Source: an uncultured Mucilaginibacter sp.
GTDB lineage: Bacteria; Bacteroidota; Bacteroidia; Sphingobacteriales; Sphingobacteriaceae
Assembly (NCBI RefSeq): GCF_946481715.1
Contig: NZ_CAMLOV010000230.1
Span: 1 to 7,138, forward strand
Length of the DNA: 7,138 nucleotides
Reading direction: 5' to 3'
The translations under genes and the position numbers were made by a program. Positions 1 to 5,719 of this stretch are shown piece by piece; position 1 is the first letter of the stretch; each line of letters starts with the position of its first letter. The notes under the pieces are model-generated. The model ran no database searches. It was not told where the DNA came from and saw only the letters and a list, made by a program, of their open reading frames with translations.

Positions 1-443
1 TGATAACCGATGCCATTAAATCGGCAGGGGCAGCAAAAAAAGGCGGCTCATCGCCAGTTGCAGCGGTGCTGGATTACCCTGAAAAAGTGACTAAACCAGG
101 ACTTAACCTGCTTTGTACGCCGGGCAGCGATGTGGAGAGCACTACTGCAGTGGTGGGCTCGGGCACTAACCTGGTGCTGTTTACTACGGGCTTAGGCACA
201 CCTACGGGCAACCCCATTGCGCCGGTGGTAAAGCTATCTACCAATACAAAACTGTTTAACCGCATGCCCGATATTATCGATTTTAACTGCGGTACCGTGA
301 TAGAAGGGGAAGAGAGCATACAGCAATCGGCACACCGCTTGCTGAATTATGTGATAGAGGTTGCCAATGGCGATATCAAACCAAAGGCGGTACAATTGGG
401 CCAGGACGATTTTATCCCTTGGAAACGCGGGGTGTCATTATAA
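1..443 (+). CDS. UxaA-family sugar-acid dehydratase (altronate/fuconate dehydratase type), C-terminal part, 5' truncated
   Basis: The reading frame is open from the window edge (first full codon at 3) and gives 146 residues before TAA. Visible family features are a glycine/threonine-rich core with [10 protein letters not shown] (fragment residues 39-48), [15 protein letters not shown] (60-74), [12 protein letters not shown] (77-88) and [13 protein letters not shown] (93-105). It ends in the typical DDFIPWKRG tail. These match the C-terminal domain of altronate/galactarate dehydratases, metal-dependent cytoplasmic enzymes that remove water from a sugar acid to give a 2-keto-3-deoxy acid. Full-length members are about 500 residues, so only the last part is present; the N-terminal SAF domain could be in the same gene or a separate one. 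Because an SDR and an FAH-family hydrolase follow, L-fuconate (or another 6-deoxyhexonate) is a likelier substrate than altronate. UxaA-like proteins occur in the Campylobacter jejuni fucose locus, a precedent. The family call is firm; the substrate is inferred. Confidence 0.93.
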   Translation, partial: ITDAIKSAGAAKKGGSSPVAAVLDYPEKVTKPGLNLLCTPGSDVESTTAVVGSGTNLVLFTTGLGTPTGNPIAPVVKLSTNTKLFNRMPDIIDFNCGTVIEGEESIQQSAHRLLNYVIEVANGDIKPKAVQLGQDDFIPWKRGVSL

Positions 444-458
444 AATATAAAACAAAGC

Positions 459-1223
459 ATGTTTAGCTTATTAAATAAAACGGCGGTTATTACTGGCGGC
501 GGCAGCGGGATTGGCAGGGCCATTGCGTTGCTGTTTGCCAAACAAGGCGCGGCCGTGCATATCATCGAATTAAATAGCGATGCAGCTACCGGCGTGGTGG
601 AAGAAATTGCAGCTACCGGCGGGCAGGCGAAAGCATACGCCGCCAACGTTGCCGACCAGCAAGCCGTACTTAGCGTTTTTGCCGAAATTGGCAAGGTAGA
701 TATCCTGGTGAATAATGCGGGGATTGCCCATATAGGCAATTTGGAAAACACCGCCGAGGCCGACCTCGACCGCATCTACAACGTAAACATAAAAGGAGCC
801 TATAACTGCCTTTTCGCTGCCGTACCTGCCATGAAAAACAATGGAGGTGGCGTTATCCTCAATATGGCCTCGATAGCTGCGCGCGTGGGCATTACCGACA
901 GGTTTGCTTACAGCATGAGCAAGGGTGCCATTTTTGCCATGACCCTTTCCGTAGCGCGCGATTATATGGCCGATAATATCCGCTGTAACAGCATATCGCC
1001 GGCAAGGGTGCATACGCCATTTGTGGATGGGTTTATTGCAAAAAATTATGCGGGCAGGGAAGACGAAATATTTGAGAAACTATCAAAAAGCCAGCCTATC
1101 GGTCGCATGGGCAAGCCTGAGGAAGTTGCTTCGCTGGCATTGTACCTGTGCTCGGATGAATCCGGTTTTATTACCGGTACGGATTACCCCATTGATGGCG
1201 GCTTTATAACTTTAAACAACTAA
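459..1223 (+). CDS. SDR-family NAD(H) dehydrogenase, probable 2-keto-3-deoxy-L-fuconate 4-dehydrogenase
   Basis: This 254-residue protein has the length and full motif set of a classical short-chain dehydrogenase. It shows TGGGSGIG (12-19) for dinucleotide binding, Glu37 at the end of the second beta strand (favouring NAD over NADP), NNAG (85-88), and the catalytic set Asn110, Ser138, Tyr151 and Lys155. The C-terminus is the common TGTDYPIDGG motif. It starts 15 nt after the dehydratase stop and ends 7 nt before the FAH-family gene, so the three are very probably one transcript. The ATG at 459 is chosen because the Rossmann strand begins directly after it; the upstream sequence is A-rich with no clear Shine-Dalgarno, as is usual in Bacteroidota. 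Placement between a sugar-acid dehydratase and a diketo-acid hydrolase suggests oxidation of the C4 hydroxyl of 2-keto-3-deoxy-L-fuconate. An L-fucose (C1) dehydrogenase is the main alternative. SDR membership is certain; the substrate is inferred. Confidence 0.92.
   Translation: MFSLLNKTAVITGGGSGIGRAIALLFAKQGAAVHIIELNSDAATGVVEEIAATGGQAKAYAANVADQQAVLSVFAEIGKVDILVNNAGIAHIGNLENTAEADLDRIYNVNIKGAYNCLFAAVPAMKNNGGGVILNMASIAARVGITDRFAYSMSKGAIFAMTLSVARDYMADNIRCNSISPARVHTPFVDGFIAKNYAGREDEIFEKLSKSQPIGRMGKPEEVASLALYLCSDESGFITGTDYPIDGGFITLNN
581..621 (+). repeat. 14-nt in-frame direct repeat inside the SDR gene
   Basis: TGCAGCTACCGGCG occurs at 581-594 and again at 608-621, offset by exactly 27 nt (nine codons). 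It encodes Ala-Ala-Thr-Gly twice, in the region after the NAD-specificity strand. It may be a small local duplication or chance codon reuse. No functional role is claimed. Confidence 0.55.
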
Positions 1224-1230
1224 ACACGAG

Positions 1231-2088
1231 ATGAAACTAATAAGATTTGGCAAGGCGGGCGAAGAACGCGCAGGCGTGAATATTGAGGGCGTTAACTACG
1301 ATGCATCATTCCTGCAAAGCGATTACGATGAGCAGTTTTTTGAGCGCGGCGGGCTTGCAGAGTTGGCCGCTTATGTAAAAGCGCATGCAGGCGAGCTAAC
1401 CCCGATACCCGAAGGCAGCCGTTTAGGCAGCCCTATTGCCAGGCCATCAAAAATTGTTTGCATCGGTTTGAACTACGCCGACCATGCCAAAGAAACCAAC
1501 GCGCCAACCCCGACAGAGCCTATCATCTTTATGAAAAGCACTACCTCGCTGGTTGGGCCAAATGATGCTATCATGGTTCCCAAAAACTCCGTAAAAACGG
1601 ATTGGGAAGTTGAGCTGGCAGTTGTTATCGGAAAAAAAGCATCTTATGTAGATGAGGCCGATGCGGCTGACTATATAGCCGGTTACGTGCTGCACAATGA
1701 TGTATCCGAACGCGAATTTCAACTGGAACGCAATGGTACTTGGGATAAAGGCAAAGGCTGCGATACCTTTGCGCCGATGGGGCCATACCTGGTAACGCCC
1801 GATGAAGCAGGCGATGTGGATGCCCTGCGCCTGTGGCTTACCGTAAACGGTACCAAAATGCAGGATGGCAATACGTCCAACTTCATCTTTAAAGTGCCTT
1901 TCGTAGTCTCTTACATCAGCCAGTTTATGACCTTGCTTCCGGGCGATGTGATTTCTACCGGTACACCGGCTGGCGTGGGCCTGGGCTTTAAACCACCGGT
2001 ATACTTAAAACCCGGCGACGTGGTTGAACTGGGTATTGATGGTTTAGGCACTTCGAGGCAGGAAGTGGTAGCTTACAGCAAAGCTTAA
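1231..2088 (+). CDS. Fumarylacetoacetate hydrolase-family protein, probable 2,4-diketo-3-deoxy-L-fuconate hydrolase
   Basis: The 285-residue protein has a short variable N-terminal part (about 1-70) followed by the FAH catalytic fold. Conserved features are CIGLNYADHAKE (77-88), FMKSTTSLVGP (100-110), the acidic metal ligands Glu126 and Glu128 in DWEVEL with Asp157 in HNDVSE, KGKGCDTFAPMGP (173-185), and STGTPAGVGLGFKPP (242-256). These support a divalent-metal-dependent C-C bond hydrolase acting on a beta-diketo acid in the cytoplasm. Close relatives of this length cleave 2,4-diketo-3-deoxy-L-fuconate or -rhamnonate to pyruvate and L-lactate. That fits the SDR 7 nt upstream and the lactate-oxidation genes downstream. 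Ureidoglycolate lyase and acylpyruvate hydrolase are alternative names used for similar proteins. The next gene follows after a 50-nt gap. The ATG at 1231 is preceded by a weak purine stretch (ACGAG). Confidence 0.93.
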   Translation: MKLIRFGKAGEERAGVNIEGVNYDASFLQSDYDEQFFERGGLAELAAYVKAHAGELTPIPEGSRLGSPIARPSKIVCIGLNYADHAKETNAPTPTEPIIFMKSTTSLVGPNDAIMVPKNSVKTDWEVELAVVIGKKASYVDEADAADYIAGYVLHNDVSEREFQLERNGTWDKGKGCDTFAPMGPYLVTPDEAGDVDALRLWLTVNGTKMQDGNTSNFIFKVPFVVSYISQFMTLLPGDVISTGTPAGVGLGFKPPVYLKPGDVVELGIDGLGTSRQEVVAYSKA

Positions 2089-2138
2089 GGCATACAGTAC
2101 AGTACAATTAAAATATATGAATACTGCAGATTTGTAAC

Positions 2139-2888
2139 ATGAAAGTAGGCCTGTTCATCCCCTGTTACGTCGACCAGTTTTACCCCAACGCGGCCATTGC
2201 CACGCTGGAGTTGCTGGAAAAACTTGACGTAACGGTAGGTTACCCGGCGCAGCAAACCTGCTGCGGGCAGCCCATGGCCAACTCGGGTTACGAACATTTA
2301 ACCGGCGGCTGTAACGACCTTTTTGTAGATAACTTTGCAGCGTTTGACTACATCGTTTCCCCATCGGGTAGTTGCGCACTGCATATCAAGGAGCACCTGC
2401 ACTCGCACGATAATGAACAAGCGGCTACCGGTATCCGCAAAAAAATATACGAGCTTACCGAGTTTTTAACCGATGTATTAAAGGTGGAGAAGCTGGATGC
2501 CAAATTCCCATATAGAGTGGGTTTGCACCAAAGCTGCCATGGTCAGCGCGGGCTTAAGCTGGCGCAAATGACAGAACTAACCGCATCGCAATTCTCCAAA
2601 CCCGGCAGTTTGCTTGGGATGGTAGAAGGGGTGGAACTGGTACCGCTTAACCGCACTGACGAATGCTGCGGTTTTGGCGGAACCTTTTGCGTGGCCGAGG
2701 AAGCAGTATCTGCCAAGATGGGTAAAGACCGCGTGGCCGACCATATACAAAATGGCGCCGAATATATTACCGCTGCCGACCTGAGCTGCCTGATGCACAT
2801 GGAAGGCATCCTGAAAAGGCAGAAAAGCGGCGTAAAGGTGATCCACATTGCCGAGATACTGAATGGCGTAAAGGAGCCTGTAGCATGA
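2139..2888 (+). CDS. lutA: L-lactate oxidation complex subunit LutA ((Fe-S)-binding CCG-domain protein)
   Basis: This 249-residue protein consists of two cysteine-rich CCG domains. The first holds Cys9 (FIPCY), Cys41-Cys42 (TCCGQP) and Cys79 (SGSC). The second holds Cys133 (HQSCHG), Cys176-Cys177 (ECCGFGG) and Cys217. Such pairs bind an unusual iron-sulfur centre in heterodisulfide-reductase-like subunits. The compact two-domain form without a ferredoxin domain is typical of LutA/YkgE, which works with LutB and LutC to oxidise L-lactate to pyruvate, passing electrons toward the respiratory chain. Its stop overlaps the lutB start as ATGA (2885-2888), suggesting translational coupling. There is no recognisable ribosome-binding site, and the 50-nt upstream gap contains a short CAGTACAGTAC repeat. 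The partner genes make the assignment strong, although related glycolate-oxidation iron-sulfur subunits share the CCG domain. Confidence 0.93.
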   Translation: MKVGLFIPCYVDQFYPNAAIATLELLEKLDVTVGYPAQQTCCGQPMANSGYEHLTGGCNDLFVDNFAAFDYIVSPSGSCALHIKEHLHSHDNEQAATGIRKKIYELTEFLTDVLKVEKLDAKFPYRVGLHQSCHGQRGLKLAQMTELTASQFSKPGSLLGMVEGVELVPLNRTDECCGFGGTFCVAEEAVSAKMGKDRVADHIQNGAEYITAADLSCLMHMEGILKRQKSGVKVIHIAEILNGVKEPVA

Positions 2889-4252
2889 AGGATCACGCCG
2901 AATTTTCTGAAGTATTTAATAAAGACGAGCAGCGCGTAAACTGGCACGACGAAACCCTTTGGTTTGTCCGCCAGAAACGCGATAAAGCATCGCACCAGAT
3001 CCCCGACTGGGAAGAGCTGCGCGAAGCTGCTTCGCAAATAAAACATAACGTACTATCCGATTTGGGTAACTACCTGGAGCAGTTTGAGCAGAATGCCATT
3101 AATAATGGTATTCGTATACATTGGGCGGTTGATGCCCAAGAGCATAACAAGATAGTCCATAGCATATTAAGGCGGCACGGCATCAGCCAGATGGTGAAAA
3201 GTAAATCCATGCTGACGGAGGAATGCCACCTCAATCATTATCTGGAAGAGCAGGGCATTAATGTGGTAGACTCCGACCTGGGCGAGCTGATTGTACAGCT
3301 AGCCAAAGAACCGCCAAGCCATATCGTTCTGCCCTGCATCCACAAAAAGAAGGAAGAGATAGGCGATATATTCCACCAGCATTTAGGCAGCGCCAAAGGT
3401 GAGGCTGACCCGCAGGTACTCACCGAAACCGCCCGCAGCCACCTGCGTGCTACTTTCCTCTCCCGCAGGGCTGCCCTAACGGGTGTAAACTTCGCGGTAG
3501 CAGAAACGGGAGAGTTTGTAGTTTGCACCAATGAGGGCAATGCTGATATGGGCGCGCACCTGTCTGATGTACACATTGCCAGTATGGGGATAGAGAAACT
3601 GATACCGAAGCGCAAAGACCTTGGCGTGTTTCTGCGCTTGCTTACCCGGAGCGCAACAGGGCAACCCATAACCACTTACAGCAGCCATTTTAAACGCCCA
3701 AGGCCGGGGCAGGAGATGCACATCATATTGGTAGATAACGGCCGCAGCGTACAATTGGGCCGTGAGGATTTCCGCAATTCATTAAAATGCATCCGTTGCG
3801 GGGCCTGCATGAACACCTGCCCGGTTTACCGCCGAAGCGGGGGGCACAGCTACCATACGGCAGTGGCGGGGCCAATAGGATCTATCCTCGCCCCAAACCT
3901 GGACATGAAGCAATACGCCGACCTGCCCTTTGCCTCCACGCTATGCGGATCGTGCAGTAATGTTTGCCCGGTGAAGATAGATATCCACGAGCAGCTTTAT
4001 AAATGGCGGCAGGTGATCGTCAAAGAAGGCTATGGTGATAAAAAGAAGGCAGCCGCCATGCAGGCGATGGCTTATACGCTGTCCTCGCCAAAGGTTTACC
4101 GTTTAGCAGGCAAAGCAGGGCGATGGGTGATGAAACATACGCCCTTTGCAGTAAACAACCCGCTAAACCCCTGGTACAAGCAACGAGATATGCCCGAGGC
4201 GCCGAAGGAATCGTTTGGAGAGTGGTACAGGAAAAATAGATATGAGAAGTGA
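2885..4252 (+). CDS. lutB: L-lactate oxidation iron-sulfur protein LutB
   Basis: The 455-residue protein has the LutB/YkgF order. An N-terminal LUD domain (about 60-285) includes SHLRATFLSRRAALTGVNFA and AETGEFVVCTNEGNADM. A ferredoxin-like segment follows, with Cys302, Cys305, Cys308 and Cys312 (CIRCGACMNTCP) and a second group Cys354, Cys357 and Cys361 (CGSCSNVCPV). A C-terminal extension of about 90 residues is typical of the family. It is the electron-transferring core of the L-lactate oxidation system, acting with LutA and LutC. It begins inside the last codons of lutA (4-nt overlap). The final residues RYEK and the stop codon lie within a degenerate heptamer repeat tract that continues into the intergenic gap, so the extreme C-terminus is probably repeat-derived. 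Length and cysteine motifs are intact. Confidence 0.95.
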   Translation: MKDHAEFSEVFNKDEQRVNWHDETLWFVRQKRDKASHQIPDWEELREAASQIKHNVLSDLGNYLEQFEQNAINNGIRIHWAVDAQEHNKIVHSILRRHGISQMVKSKSMLTEECHLNHYLEEQGINVVDSDLGELIVQLAKEPPSHIVLPCIHKKKEEIGDIFHQHLGSAKGEADPQVLTETARSHLRATFLSRRAALTGVNFAVAETGEFVVCTNEGNADMGAHLSDVHIASMGIEKLIPKRKDLGVFLRLLTRSATGQPITTYSSHFKRPRPGQEMHIILVDNGRSVQLGREDFRNSLKCIRCGACMNTCPVYRRSGGHSYHTAVAGPIGSILAPNLDMKQYADLPFASTLCGSCSNVCPVKIDIHEQLYKWRQVIVKEGYGDKKKAAAMQAMAYTLSSPKVYRLAGKAGRWVMKHTPFAVNNPLNPWYKQRDMPEAPKESFGEWYRKNRYEK

Positions 4253-4340
4253 GATATGAGATATGAGACGGGAATTGAGAGGCAAGAAATCAGGAGTCAG
4301 GAACCAAGACAAAAATAAATCTTGAACATTCGACATTAGA
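4234..4340. repeat. Degenerate heptamer array between lutB and lutC, with an inverted half
   Basis: The left side reads as 7-nt units ending in a purine-rich AGA/AGG: TATGAGA, AGTGAGA, TATGAGA, TATGAGA (4241-4268). After a 5-nt phase slip come ATTGAGA, GGCAAGA, AATCAGG, AGTCAGG, AACCAAG (4274-4308). An AT-rich centre follows, then a right side of TCTTGAA, CATTCGA, CATTAGA (4320-4340) ending one base before the lutC start. CAAGA at 4305-4309 is complementary to TCTTG at 4320-4324 across a 10-nt loop, so the element could fold into a small hairpin and has an inverted overall plan. GATATGAGA is exact at 4239, 4253 and 4260. The array includes the lutB stop codon. Function is unknown; an attenuator, an mRNA-processing site or a mobile intergenic repeat are all possible. 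Confidence 0.75.
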
Positions 4341-4341
4341 A

Positions 4342-4938
4342 ATGACTACTCGTGATAAAATATTAGCAGATGTACGCCGTAACCAGCCGCCTTTGGTGGC
4401 AGCGCCGGATATTGCGATTTGGGAAGGTAAAGCCCGGTCAAAAGGCGCCTTGCTGGAAACGTTTGCAACGGTTGCCGGGAATGTGGGCAGCCGGGTAGTG
4501 CTGGTGGATAACATCGCCGACTTAAAAGCGCACCTGGTTATCGCTCCCGGTTCGCGGGTATTAACATCTCTGCCCGAATTATTGGATATCGCTGCTGATG
4601 CCGCCTTGTTTGTCAACAACGCCCCGCATGAAATGGAAAATGTTGAGCTGGCCATTCTACGGGCCGAATTTGGCGTAGCGGAGAATAGCGCATTATGGGT
4701 GACAGAAAAGCAAATGGGCACCCGGGTATTGCCCTTTATTTGCCAGCATTTGGCACTGGTGGTTAATGCCGCGGATATTGTACCCGATATGCACGCCGCC
4801 TACCTCCGCACCCAGGGCAGCGACCATGGCTTTGCTGCCTTTATTGCTGGGCCATCCAAAACAGCGGATATCGAGCAATCACTGGTGCTCGGCGCGCATG
4901 GGCCAAGGAGTTTGGTGATATTTGTTTTGGTGGGTTAA
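4342..4938 (+). CDS. lutC: L-lactate oxidation subunit LutC (LUD-domain protein)
   Basis: The 198-residue protein is a single LUD domain of the LutC/YkgG type. Diagnostic parts are the C-terminal half AEFGVAENSALWV (108-120) and the terminal signature FIAGPSKTADIEQSLVLGAHGP (167-188), in which SKTADIE and GxHGP are the family's most conserved motifs. LutC completes the LutABC complex that turns L-lactate into pyruvate in the cytoplasm; its exact catalytic contribution is not settled. Unlike the lutA-lutB junction, it is not overlapped by lutB: an 89-nt repeat-containing gap precedes it, which could give it separate expression or altered stoichiometry. The start at 4342 gives a normal-length protein, with only an A-rich stretch upstream. 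There is no frameshift or missing motif. Confidence 0.93.
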   Translation: MTTRDKILADVRRNQPPLVAAPDIAIWEGKARSKGALLETFATVAGNVGSRVVLVDNIADLKAHLVIAPGSRVLTSLPELLDIAADAALFVNNAPHEMENVELAILRAEFGVAENSALWVTEKQMGTRVLPFICQHLALVVNAADIVPDMHAAYLRTQGSDHGFAAFIAGPSKTADIEQSLVLGAHGPRSLVIFVLVG

Positions 4939-4957
4939 TTTGATGTATTTTATATTG

Positions 4958-5614
4958 ATGAGTGCAGATATTAAAAAATATTCAGGGATTGACTTGCTCG
5001 ATAAAATTTTTGAGTTTATTGCGATGACACCTGATTCGAAAGAATGGAATGTAACGTCGCTGAAATCAAACCCGCCGAGGCTGATAAGGTTTCGGCAAAT
5101 TGAGGCGCTGTTAAAAGCATTTTTTGGGAATGAGCCAAAACAAAATCTTTTTAATAAGGCAAAATCATTATTTATAGACGAGAAAAAAATGTCCATTCAA
5201 TCTTTCATGAAAGGAGACTTTATCAGAAAGAGAACAATGGCCGAATACGCAGGCCTGTCAACTTATATTCAGGATTTTATAAAATTGGAAATGAATGATC
5301 TTCAACAAAAAAAAGAAGTGAGGATAGAAGGCTTGGCTTTTATTTTCCCGCAACTTGTCGAATTTAGGAAACAGGTTCGAAGCTTGCTTGCATTCAACTC
5401 GGGTTGGGCGGCGGTAAGTTCGATAACTTCACAATTTTCAATATCTCTCACCAGTTCAATTTCAAACAATTTGACCGGAAGGTACGACAAACTGGATGAG
5501 GTTTTGGAACAGTTTATCAATCCAACCGGCATACAGTTTACAAGAGAGGAACTAATTGCCAAATTTGATTTTCCAACAGAATGTCTCGGTGGAATTGACA
5601 TGGGTTATATTTAA
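4958..5614 (+). CDS. Hypothetical protein, AT-rich orphan
   Basis: I do not recognise this 218-residue protein. From the ATG at 4958 it begins MSADIKKYSG and ends in tandem stops (TAATAA). An alternative ATG at 4943 would add five residues and shorten the gap to lutC to 4 nt. No signal peptide, membrane segment, cysteine cluster or nucleotide-binding loop is visible. It looks like a soluble, mostly helical, lysine-rich protein with a basic patch (FIRKRT, 88-93), a charged stretch (LQQKKEVRIEG, 115-125) and a Ser/Thr-rich segment (about 154-169). Its base composition is clearly lower in GC than the flanking genes: 16 of 60 bases are G or C at 5161-5220, against 35 of 60 at 2641-2700 in lutA. 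This suggests recent acquisition. It starts 19 nt after lutC and could be co-transcribed, but nothing ties it to lactate metabolism. The uninterrupted frame over 650 nt of AT-rich DNA supports a real gene. Confidence 0.7.
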   Translation: MSADIKKYSGIDLLDKIFEFIAMTPDSKEWNVTSLKSNPPRLIRFRQIEALLKAFFGNEPKQNLFNKAKSLFIDEKKMSIQSFMKGDFIRKRTMAEYAGLSTYIQDFIKLEMNDLQQKKEVRIEGLAFIFPQLVEFRKQVRSLLAFNSGWAAVSSITSQFSISLTSSISNNLTGRYDKLDEVLEQFINPTGIQFTREELIAKFDFPTECLGGIDMGYI

Positions 5615-5647
5615 TAACCTCGTGTTGGAGAATGCTTAATCATGTTA

Positions 5648-5680
5648 GCGGCATTAAATGATGCTGTCGCCCTTTTATTT
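5648..5680 (+). terminator. Weak terminator-like hairpin after the orphan gene
   Basis: GCGGCAT (5648-5654) can pair with ATGCTGT (5661-5667), including two G-U pairs, around a 6-nt loop. A T-rich tract (TTTTATTT) follows at 5673-5680. The stem is short and the T-run is five bases away from it, so this is only a candidate end point for the upstream transcript. It sits where a transcript boundary would be expected, between the orphan gene and the secreted esterase gene. Confidence 0.25.
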
Positions 5681-5695
5681 AACCCAATAAACACC

Positions 5696-5703
5696 AATAT
5701 TTG
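5696..5703 (+). promoter_or_regulatory. Possible Bacteroidota-type -7 element upstream of the esterase gene
   Basis: AATATTTG matches five of the six fixed positions of the TAnnTTTG box recognised by the Bacteroidota housekeeping sigma factor. It lies 16 nt upstream of the ATG at 5720. No convincing TTG-type -33 element is seen about 20 nt upstream, only a TTTTATTT stretch, and the implied leader would be only about 10 nt. It is therefore a weak candidate. Confidence 0.2.
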
Positions 5704-5719
5704 TCCTAACCTTAAATAT

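Noticed and set aside
347..775. Minus-strand open frame of 142 codons
   Set aside because: It lies opposite the end of the dehydratase gene and the start of the SDR gene, both with unmistakable motifs; its translation shows no family features and is best explained as antisense shadow.
1021..1209. Short plus-strand frame inside the SDR gene
   Set aside because: It overlaps the SDR C-terminal region in another frame, where TGTDYPIDGG and related motifs are clear in the main frame.
2089..2138. Promoter for lutA in the 50-nt gap (CAGATTTG at 2127-2134 resembles a -7 box)
   Set aside because: The box is only 4 nt from the ATG, so a start site would fall at or inside the coding sequence; the gap more likely is just operon spacing.
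2543..3046. Minus-strand open frame of 167 codons spanning the lutA/lutB junction
   Set aside because: Both sense genes here are intact and conserved. The antisense product has no recognisable domain or start context.
3238..3675. Minus-strand open frame of 145 codons inside lutB
   Set aside because: It is entirely antisense to the LUD domain of LutB and has no independent support.
4234..4340. CRISPR-like array
   Set aside because: Units are 7 nt, degenerate and contiguous, with no spacers; this is not a CRISPR.
4922..4957. Earlier TTG start for the orphan gene overlapping the lutC end
   Set aside because: ATG codons at 4943 and 4958 are available in the same frame. The TTG start would add a Trp/Phe-rich leader that simply reads lutC's terminal bases in another frame.
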